Origin: JBFLVQ01 sp040758525
GTDB taxonomy: Bacteria > Acidobacteriota > Blastocatellia > Chloracidobacteriales > JADJPF01
Direction of reading: 5' to 3'
Assembly: GCA_040758525.1 (NCBI GenBank)
Contig: JBFLVQ010000203.1
Location: forward strand, 1-13,561
Length of the DNA stretch: 13,561 bases
Shown: positions 7,915-13,561 of the stretch, piece by piece
How the letters are laid out: each line of letters opens with the position of its first letter
How positions within the stretch are numbered: position 1 is the stretch's first letter
Program-made: the position numbers and the translations under genes
Notes under the pieces: generated by a model
Seen by the model: the letters and a program-made list of their open reading frames with translations, nothing else
Told to the model about the DNA's origin: nothing
The model's database searches: none

Positions 7915-9993
7915 ATGAATCGAATCTTGTCTCTCCTTCTTGTTGTGTTACTCGTCTTTCCTGCCCTTGCGCAACAGCGCAAAACCTCGCTTATGGCGGA
8001 TGCCTATTTACAGGCAATTGTCAGAGAAGCAGCGGGCAACTTAGTAAAAGATAGTATTAGCGAATTGGGTCGCTTCCATCGTGTTCAAGCCTCGCCAGGT
8101 TTTCATGAAGCTGCCGTCTATATAGCAGAAAAAGCACGACTCTATGGATTGGAAGATGTCAAGATCGAGGCTTACCCTGCAGATGGTACGACTGTTTATA
8201 ACACATTCCGCTCTTATCAAGGTTGGGAAGCACAACTTGGTCTGCTCACAGAAATCTCTCCTAGAAATTATGTGATCGCAGACTATTCCAAACTTCATGT
8301 AGCTCTTGCTGATTATAGTAATGATGCGGATGTTACCACACAGTTAATCGATGTTAATACAGGGCTCTCTGAAAAGGACTATTTGGGAAAGGATGTGAAA
8401 GGAAAGATCGTTCTTGCTGGAGGTAATGTCGCAGCCGTGCATAAAGAGGCAGTCGAGAAGCGTGGTGCGGCAGGTATTCTAAGCTATCAGCAAAACCAGG
8501 TTACCGGTTGGAGCGGAGACTATCCAGACAATGTGCGCTGGGGACATCTCTCTCCCTACAATATTAAGAACCGTTTCGCGTTTATGATATCGCTACGGCA
8601 AGCTCGCACTTTTCAAGCCCGCCTTGCTAATGGTGAACAGATTCAACTACAGGCAAGTGTACGCGCACGTGTAAAACCAAGCCAGTTTGAAGTGGTTACA
8701 GGGATTATTCGTGGCACAGATGCTAGTGCTGGAGAGATCGCTTATAGCTGCCATTTATGCCATCAAAAGCCAGGCGCAAATGATAATGCTAGTGGCGCGG
8801 CAACGATCCTGGAAGATGCACGGATTCTTTCTCAACTTATCAAGATAGGAAAACTACCACGTCCACGTCGTACCATAAGGTTTATTTGGCCTCCTGAGAT
8901 CGCTGGCACAGCCTGCTATTTTGCACGCAATCCAGATATTGTGAAAAGAATGCGTGCAGCAATACATATGGATATGGTTGGCGGTAGTCATCAGGTAACC
9001 AAAGCTATTCTACATCTAACACGTACACCTGCTTCGCTCCCCAGTTATGTCAATGATGTTGCTGCTGTGTTCGGCGAATATGTTATTCAAGGCAGTCGTC
9101 GTGCAGCAATGGAAGGGGATTTTTCTGATGCACTGATTGCTTCTGAAGGCACAAAGGAGATACTGGTAGCAGAACCTACCTCTTTTACTATGGGTAGCGA
9201 TCATGAGATCTTTCAAGAAGGGAGTTTTCGCATTCCCACGATCTACTTAAATGACTGGCCAGATGTGTTTATACATACAAACAATGATTCACCAGCAAAT
9301 ATGGATGCAACCAAATTACAGCGTGTCGCTGTGATTGGTGCTGCGGCGGGATACTTTCTTGCTGCGGCAACTGAACCTGAAGCTAAAGCGCTGGCCGGTG
9401 AAGTCTTTGCACGTGGTGGAATGCGACAACACGAAGCACTGCGCCGTGCCATTGCACTAGCCACATCTGCTGAAAAAGATGCTAATGCCATTAGGGAAGC
9501 ACGTAACATCATCATACAAGCGGCTCGACAGGAGCGTGAAACTATCACATCCATTGGCCAATTGGTTACAGATAAAAACTTTCCTACTCTACTTGATGAA
9601 TTGATTAAACAGATCGATAGGCGTGAAGCTGAAGCTATTTCTGCGCTTGCTGCATTTGTTCCTATTACTACAGAAGCAGTGACTTTTAGTAAGTATGAAA
9701 AGATTCTGCCAAAACGTACTGCTAATGTAGTAGGTAATATGAATATCTACTATTATGACTATATCAGCGACCGTCCAGGAACAGATGGTTGGGAGAAGAG
9801 TGTACGGCTTACTTCCCTACCTAATGGTGATACGCTAATGTATGAAACACTTAATCTCGTTGATGGTAAGCGTGATGCAAACGAGATTCGTAATATTTTA
9901 AGCGCAGCTTATGGAAGTGTTCCTGAAGATGCCGTAGTTGAATATTTAAAGTTACTAGAAAAGATTGGTGTAGTTACCTTAATAAAAGATTGA
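7915..9993 (+). CDS. Secreted M28-family metallopeptidase with PA-like insert and C-terminal PqqD-like tail
   Basis: This 692-residue protein starts with a clear signal peptide (MNRILSLLLVVLLVFPALA before QQ), without a lipobox. A PA-like insert with KGKIVLAGG and RGAAGILSY lies around residues 155-190. The M28 zinc-peptidase core follows: candidate ligands H280 or H283 in CHLCHQ, bridging D290 in GANDNASG, catalytic-region E328 in PPEIAGT, D353 in HMDMVGG and H454 in IHTNND. PPEIAG has one Glu where classic M28 enzymes have a Glu pair. This matches the large bacterial M28 group annotated as DUF4910-type aminopeptidases. Residues about 625-692 form a separate tail (NLVDGKRDANEIRNILSAAY through LLEKIGVVTL) that resembles the small winged-helix PqqD-like fold. 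Expected role: removing N-terminal residues from peptides in the periplasm or outside. The start has AGGG about 9 nt upstream and the preceding dehydrogenase gene ends 17 nt before. Peptidase assignment is firm, tail function unknown. Confidence 0.88.
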   Translation: MNRILSLLLVVLLVFPALAQQRKTSLMADAYLQAIVREAAGNLVKDSISELGRFHRVQASPGFHEAAVYIAEKARLYGLEDVKIEAYPADGTTVYNTFRSYQGWEAQLGLLTEISPRNYVIADYSKLHVALADYSNDADVTTQLIDVNTGLSEKDYLGKDVKGKIVLAGGNVAAVHKEAVEKRGAAGILSYQQNQVTGWSGDYPDNVRWGHLSPYNIKNRFAFMISLRQARTFQARLANGEQIQLQASVRARVKPSQFEVVTGIIRGTDASAGEIAYSCHLCHQKPGANDNASGAATILEDARILSQLIKIGKLPRPRRTIRFIWPPEIAGTACYFARNPDIVKRMRAAIHMDMVGGSHQVTKAILHLTRTPASLPSYVNDVAAVFGEYVIQGSRRAAMEGDFSDALIASEGTKEILVAEPTSFTMGSDHEIFQEGSFRIPTIYLNDWPDVFIHTNNDSPANMDATKLQRVAVIGAAAGYFLAAATEPEAKALAGEVFARGGMRQHEALRRAIALATSAEKDANAIREARNIIIQAARQERETITSIGQLVTDKNFPTLLDELIKQIDRREAEAISALAAFVPITTEAVTFSKYEKILPKRTANVVGNMNIYYYDYISDRPGTDGWEKSVRLTSLPNGDTLMYETLNLVDGKRDANEIRNILSAAYGSVPEDAVVEYLKLLEKIGVVTLIKD

Positions 9994-10011
9994 GCGCAGT
10001 CTATCAGACAG

Positions 10012-11235
10012 TTACTCATATTTTAATGCATGTATTGGATGTAACCGTGCCGCCTTCTGTGAAGGAAATAGCGCAAATATCAGATTTAATACAATCGCAA
10101 TGGTAAGCGTAATCCAAGCATTCTGCCAATCAAATACAAATGGTAAATTAACCTGCTTGGCGATCAGGTGTGAACTTTGCCATCCTGCAGCTAAGCCTAA
10201 CATACTGCCTAACACTGCAACAACAATAGCTTCAAAGAAGATCTGAAAAAAGATATCAAAGCTTGTTGCTCCTAGCGCCCGTCGTGTGCCTATCTCTACC
10301 GTACGTGCTTTTACCCCAATCCATGAGATTGCCAAAATACCTAAGCCAGCGACAAATAGCCCGCATAGCCCAATCAAGTAGACAAAGAAATTTAGTCGTT
10401 CCGATGCAGCAATCTGTATATCAATTAATTGCTTCTGATTCTGTACCTGGAAATCTTCTGGCTGTTTGGCTAAGGTATGATGCCGTTGTCGCAGAATGGC
10501 AGTAATCTGTTTGGCTGTTTCATCCATTTGCTGCCAGTGTGATACGGCAAAGATCAATGCGCTATAGTAGTCAATATTCATTAAACGATGCATTGCCGTA
10601 GGTAGCGGCACATAGACCTGATTATCTTCATCAGCATTATCTATTCCCTGACCATATTCAGCTAATACACCGATCACTTCAAATGGTACACGATTAATAA
10701 ACAGGCGCTGGCCAATAGGCGATCCTTCACTAAATAGATCACGCGCTACTGTATGACCAAGCACGGCGACACGCCCTGACCGGCGTTCTTCTGCAATACC
10801 AAAAAACTCACCCTCTACAATCTGCCAATTCCTGATCTTAGGGTAATCTGGCTGACAACCAATAACTCGAGAGTTTTTCGAGAATTCACCTACTTTGAGA
10901 AGAACTCCTAGGCTCACAATTGCCGAGAAACGAGAAATGGAGGAGACTTCACGGCGAATAGCAGTATAATCTTCCTCGATCAGCGTAGTTACGATCTCGC
11001 CAGTGCGTGCTCGTCCACCAACACTACGGCTTTGCTGTGGTGTAACAATAATGATATTTGTACCAAGACGTTGGATTTGATTAAGTACCTGCTCTCGTCC
11101 ACCAGAAGCATAGTTGACAGCAGAGATCACTCCTGTTACACCAAGCATGGCACTAAATAATGTCAATGCTGAACGAAAACGAAACCGCCATAGTAAGCGT
11201 AGCGAGCCATACATAATATGAAGAAACTTCATCAT
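10012..11235 (-). CDS. ABC transporter permease, MacB/FtsX type (second permease of the operon)
   Basis: This 407-residue protein has the MacB-like plan: TM1 at about 15-45 (SALTLFSAMLGVTGVISAV), a large periplasmic MacB_PCD domain to about 280, then three helices forming the FtsX domain, with the conserved EIGTRRALGA turn between TM2 and TM3 and the ending HALKYE. It lacks an ATPase domain and must rely on the ATPase encoded at 12792-13487. It is a distant paralogue of the permease at 11548-12771, and the two could form a heterodimer, as LolC and LolE do. The first two codons are both ATG; an AAAGG motif ends one base before the first and suits the second (11232) better. The gene is separated from permease 1 by 312 bp holding a long inverted-repeat element, so its expression may differ from the upstream genes. 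It meets the M28 gene end to end with an 18-bp gap. Confidence 0.9.
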   Translation of the reverse strand: MMKFLHIMYGSLRLLWRFRFRSALTLFSAMLGVTGVISAVNYASGGREQVLNQIQRLGTNIIIVTPQQSRSVGGRARTGEIVTTLIEEDYTAIRREVSSISRFSAIVSLGVLLKVGEFSKNSRVIGCQPDYPKIRNWQIVEGEFFGIAEERRSGRVAVLGHTVARDLFSEGSPIGQRLFINRVPFEVIGVLAEYGQGIDNADEDNQVYVPLPTAMHRLMNIDYYSALIFAVSHWQQMDETAKQITAILRQRHHTLAKQPEDFQVQNQKQLIDIQIAASERLNFFVYLIGLCGLFVAGLGILAISWIGVKARTVEIGTRRALGATSFDIFFQIFFEAIVVAVLGSMLGLAAGWQSSHLIAKQVNLPFVFDWQNAWITLTIAIVLNLIFALFPSQKAARLHPIHALKYE

Positions 11236-11272
11236 GCCTTTGAACTGGTAAATATAATGTCAATTCGAGATA

Positions 11273-11336
11273 ATATTTAACGCCAGTTGTAGATCAGAAT
11301 TAAAAGCCCGAAGGGCGAAAGATCTTTAGCTTGGCA
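11273..11336 (+). repeat. Left arm of the inverted-repeat element
   Basis: This 64-bp arm pairs without mismatch with 11481-11544. It includes GCCCGAAGGGC and AAAGATCTTT, and ends in TTGGCA on the spacer side. Confidence 0.9.
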
Positions 11337-11467
11337 CGTCAGTCCAAGAATAGAATGAGATAAAAGAAGAGTCGTGAAACGATGACATAATAAAAGAATA
11401 TATTTTGATAAACCATGATTATAATTATGCCGCCCGTTCCGGGCTCTATCCGCTACTGCTAACAGTT

Positions 11468-11487
11468 CTTGGCAATTACTTGCCAAG
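11468..11487. repeat. 8-bp hairpin at the inner edge of the right arm
   Basis: CTTGGCAA (11468-11475) and TTGCCAAG (11480-11487) pair perfectly around TTAC. This local stem competes with the long arm-to-arm pairing. The left arm has only the five-base CTTGG/CCAAG version (11330-11346), so the inner edges are not symmetric. Confidence 0.55.
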
Positions 11488-11544
11488 CTAAAGATCTTTC
11501 GCCCTTCGGGCTTTTAATTCTGATCTACAACTGGCGTTAAATAT
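11481..11544 (-). repeat. Right arm of the inverted-repeat element
   Basis: Perfect reverse complement of 11273-11336. It begins TGCCAAGC on the spacer side and stops 3 bp before the stop codon (11548-11550) of permease 1. Confidence 0.9.
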
Positions 11545-11547
11545 AGA

Positions 11548-12771
11548 TTAGGGGCGTAGTGCAGCAATGGGATCCACATTGGCCGCTTTCCAGGCTGGAT
11601 ATAATCCAAACACCATTCCAACCCCAATTGATAAACTCACCGCCAGCAAGAGTGCATCCCAGGCAAAGATTGGAGGCAGTTGCTGCATACTAGTGACAAT
11701 GTTTGCTCCACCCAGTCCAATACTGATGCCAAGCAGCCCTCCCAGGGTTGAAACCGCCAATGCTTCTAGCACAAATTGTAGCAAGATATCCTGACGACTG
11801 GCGCCCACCGACCGACGTACTCCTATCTCTTTACGTCGCTCAGAGACCGAAATCAACATCAGACCCATAATCACTACACCGCTGATTAGCATACCTATGA
11901 TCGCTACACCTAATAGGATCTTTGACAAGGTTGTTCCCATCTGACTAATCTGTTCCATTGAGGCACGTGGACTGGTGATAGTGAAATCATCAAGCGCAGG
12001 TGGCACAATATGATGACGCTCACGCATAAGTGTTTTGATCTTCCCCATTGCTACTTCACTCTGTTCTGGATCTTTCAGTTGAGCAATAACCATAGTAAGA
12101 AAATCGCGATTGAAGAGGCGCTTTGATGCTGTCGAGACTGGAATATAGAGAACATTGTCAAGGCTACCACCACCTGGCGCAGCACCAATTGAAGCCATCA
12201 CACCTTTGATCTGAAAAGGTACTTCACCAATACGTATGGTCTTGCCCAATGCGTCCTCATCAGGAAACAAGACTGCTTTTATATCTGTGCCAATTATAGC
12301 CACACGTGCTAACGATTGATCCTCTTGCTCTGAGAAGAAACTACCTTCCGCGATATTATCGTTGCGTACTTCTGGCCAATTAGCGGAAACTCCAAAGATG
12401 GCAGGGCTGGTCTGACGATCACGATACTTTACATCAAGATCAAAGACAATCTGCATCTTGGTAACTTGGTTGATCTCCGCCACCTCTGCTACAATCGCGT
12501 CGGCATCCTCAAATTTAAGGGTTGGCTCAACATCTGCAAGCGAGGCCATACCGCGCCTGCGCCCACCACCAGGACGCACATTTAATGTATCGAAGGTACC
12601 TACCATTCGTTTGAAACGTTTCATTGTTTCTTGTGTGGTACTTTCGCCTACAGAAGTCAGAATAGTTAGCGACGAGATACCAACAATCATACCAAACATC
12701 ATAAAAAACGTGCGCAGCCAATAACGCCGCAAACTGCGCGATGCTAGTCTTATAGCTTTACGCAATCCCAT
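11548..12771 (-). CDS. ABC transporter permease, MacB/FtsX type (first permease of the operon)
   Basis: This 407-residue protein has TM1 at about 18-40 (FFMMFGMIVGISSLTIL), a periplasmic MacB_PCD domain to about 280, TM2 at about 285-308, the ERRKEIGVRRSVGA coupling region, and TM3 and TM4 to the end (LYPAWKAANVDPIAALRP). It has no nucleotide-binding domain. The family moves substrates from the periplasm outward by mechanotransmission, driven by a separate ATPase, here the product of the gene directly upstream. AGGAGG at 12778-12783, 6 nt before the ATG, gives a strong start. Proteins of this family commonly end ALRYE or similar; here the stop follows ALRP and the inverted-repeat element begins 3 bp later, so the last residue or two may have been altered by that insertion. 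The cargo (antibiotic, peptide, lipoprotein or other) cannot be told from sequence. Confidence 0.92.
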   Translation of the reverse strand: MGLRKAIRLASRSLRRYWLRTFFMMFGMIVGISSLTILTSVGESTTQETMKRFKRMVGTFDTLNVRPGGGRRRGMASLADVEPTLKFEDADAIVAEVAEINQVTKMQIVFDLDVKYRDRQTSPAIFGVSANWPEVRNDNIAEGSFFSEQEDQSLARVAIIGTDIKAVLFPDEDALGKTIRIGEVPFQIKGVMASIGAAPGGGSLDNVLYIPVSTASKRLFNRDFLTMVIAQLKDPEQSEVAMGKIKTLMRERHHIVPPALDDFTITSPRASMEQISQMGTTLSKILLGVAIIGMLISGVVIMGLMLISVSERRKEIGVRRSVGASRQDILLQFVLEALAVSTLGGLLGISIGLGGANIVTSMQQLPPIFAWDALLLAVSLSIGVGMVFGLYPAWKAANVDPIAALRP

Positions 12772-12777
12772 AACTCT

Positions 12778-12783
12778 CCTCCT
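12778..12783 (-). promoter_or_regulatory. Shine-Dalgarno site of the first permease gene
   Basis: AGGAGG within GAGGAGGAG lies 6 nt before the ATG at 12771, inside the 20-nt gap after the ATPase stop codon. This supports translation of both genes from one transcript. Confidence 0.75.
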
Positions 12784-12791
12784 CGTCGGCT

Positions 12792-13487
12792 TTATCTATT
12801 AGCCATTGTACGTTGCTCTTGTAAGCGATCAGAGAAGATAATGCCATCGCGCAATGTCACCTCTCGTTTAGCATAGGCAGCAATCGTGTCATCATGTGTT
12901 ACTAACACAATCGTGCGCCCTTCCCTATTCAACTCTTGAAGTATACGAATTACTTCCGCTCCTGCGAGAGAGTCTAGATTGCCGGTTGGCTCATCGGCGA
13001 GGATCAGCGCTGGATCATTGATCAATGCCCTAGCGATAGCGACACGCTGCTGCTCACCACCGGATAGCTCTGTACCATAATGATGTGCACGATCAGCTAA
13101 CCCTACACGTTCCAATACCGCCATCGCTTTCTTACGATTAAGCTGTCCAGCACTATAGACCATAGGAATCTCAACATTCTCTAGTGCTGTTGTACGCGGT
13201 AGCAGATTGAATGATTGAAAGATAAAACCAACATTACGACAGCGTATACGAGAAAGCTGTTTATCTGAATAACTTGAGACATTCTCACCGCTAAGCAGAT
13301 ATGTTCCTCCGGTGGGTTTGTCTAGACATCCTAGGATATTGAGTAGCGATGATTTGCCACAACCCGATGATCCACGAATGGTAACAAACTCACCAGCATT
13401 GATATCGAGCGAGATATCTTTCAAGGCAGTGACCGGTGTACCATTATCGCGACAGTGTGTTTTGCAAAGATGTGAAGTACTGATCAT
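12792..13487 (-). CDS. ABC transporter ATP-binding protein, LolD/MacB type
   Basis: This 231-residue ATPase has every expected motif: Walker A GSSGCGKSS at about 39-47, a Q-loop in FIFQSFNLLP, signature LSGGEQQRVAIARAL, Walker B LILADEPTGNLD and H-loop VTHD. FNLLPRTTALENVEIP and DEPTGNLDS are typical of the MacB/LolD/YknY group, which pairs with FtsX-fold permeases rather than classic transport permeases. It hydrolyses ATP in the cytoplasm to drive the two permeases encoded downstream, 20 nt away. I chose the ATG at 13487, which has GAG 9 nt upstream; a TTG at 13496 in the same frame would add three residues but has no better ribosome site. An adaptor (MacA-like) gene often lies just upstream in such operons and would be off the right edge. 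Confidence 0.93.
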   Translation of the reverse strand: MISTSHLCKTHCRDNGTPVTALKDISLDINAGEFVTIRGSSGCGKSSLLNILGCLDKPTGGTYLLSGENVSSYSDKQLSRIRCRNVGFIFQSFNLLPRTTALENVEIPMVYSAGQLNRKKAMAVLERVGLADRAHHYGTELSGGEQQRVAIARALINDPALILADEPTGNLDSLAGAEVIRILQELNREGRTIVLVTHDDTIAAYAKREVTLRDGIIFSDRLQEQRTMANR

Positions 13488-13561
13488 AAAATTCAACTCT
13501 GCTTATTTAATTATGCTGTGCGGGGAAATTACTGACGACAATACGATCGCTTTGACTGAGA
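13488..13561. other. Leader of the ABC operon up to the window edge
   Basis: These 74 bases contain no coding region I can support. On the minus strand, CATAAT near 13515-13520 resembles a -10 box, but the nearest -35-like TTGTCG is 20 nt away, so I do not call a promoter. The region may also be an intergenic spacer inside a longer operon. Confidence 0.4.

Larger units (their letters stand above)
11273..11544. mobile_element. 272-bp MITE- or BIME-like element with perfect 64-bp inverted arms
   Basis: Arms at 11273-11336 and 11481-11544 are perfect inverse complements over 64 bp, around a 144-bp spacer (11337-11480) with no credible gene. Each arm contains the small hairpin GCCCGAAGGGC and the palindrome AAAGATCTTT. 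The spacer has another hairpin, GCCCG/CGGGC at 11432-11444. ATAT at both outer ends may be a 4-bp target duplication or simply the tips of the arms. The element begins 3 bp past the stop codon of permease 1 and ends 37 bp before the start of permease 2. In operon mRNA the arms would form a very long hairpin. On the minus strand, one arm also reads GCCCTTCGGGCTTTT, a short terminator-like stem and T-run. There is no transposase, so it would need one encoded elsewhere. Confidence 0.75.

Noticed and set aside
9243..9554. 103-aa minus-strand ORF opposite the M28 peptidase gene
   Set aside because: It is antisense to a confidently assigned peptidase, without its own start signals or family features.
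11300..11336. CRISPR-like repeat in the intergenic element
   Set aside because: There are only two copies, in inverted rather than direct orientation, with no regular spacers and no cas genes.
11277..11486. 69-aa minus-strand ORF across the left arm and spacer of the inverted-repeat element
   Set aside because: It runs through the repeat arm and hairpins, has no ribosome binding site, and its protein resembles nothing I know. It is most likely chance.
12527..12721. 64-aa minus-strand ORF within the first permease gene
   Set aside because: It is out of frame inside a gene with clear MacB/FtsX features and has no independent start signals.

Overview
The window looks like a piece of chromosome from a Gram-negative, probably environmental bacterium of moderately low GC. 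An Acidobacteriota (Blastocatellia-like) source is my best guess. It rests on the combination of a secreted tricorn-type protease, a secreted M28 peptidase of the large GANDNASG type with a C-terminal winged-helix-like tail, and split MacB/LolCDE-like ABC exporters. No rRNA, tRNA or marker protein is present to confirm it. I see no phage genes, transposase gene, CRISPR array, tRNA or plasmid functions.

Layout. On the minus strand, 1-2726 is a tricorn protease homologue whose 3' end, including the catalytic serine, runs off the left edge. A 411-bp divergent intergenic region (2727-3137) follows. It holds one weak promoter candidate, a 7-bp inverted repeat and a doubtful 58-codon ORF. On the plus strand come a two-domain protein-L-isoaspartate O-methyltransferase-like protein (3138-4334), a cytoplasmic triple-PAS hybrid histidine kinase (4437-6749), a zinc-dependent alcohol dehydrogenase (6887-7897) and a secreted M28 peptidase (7915-9993). 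The last two are only 17 nt apart and probably form one transcript. After an 18-bp convergent junction, a minus-strand ABC operon runs from 13487 back to 10012: ATPase, permease 1, permease 2.

How the genes work together. The two secreted peptidases suggest breakdown of proteins and oligopeptides outside the cytoplasm. The ABC operon encodes one ATPase plus two different four-helix MacB/FtsX-type permeases, which fits a heterodimeric exporter or lipoprotein-release type machine; an adaptor gene could lie upstream, off the right edge. The methyltransferase may repair proteins or may modify a peptide. The kinase has no partner gene in view.

The most unusual DNA structure is a 272-bp element at 11273-11544 between the two permease genes: two perfect 64-bp inverted arms around a 144-bp non-coding spacer. 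It is MITE- or REP/BIME-like. It starts 3 bp past the stop codon of permease 1 and should fold into a very long hairpin in the operon mRNA. The other items worth a second look are the in-frame upstream ORF ahead of the methyltransferase, the exact 121-residue tandem duplication of PAS domains in the kinase, and the winged-helix-like tail on the M28 peptidase.
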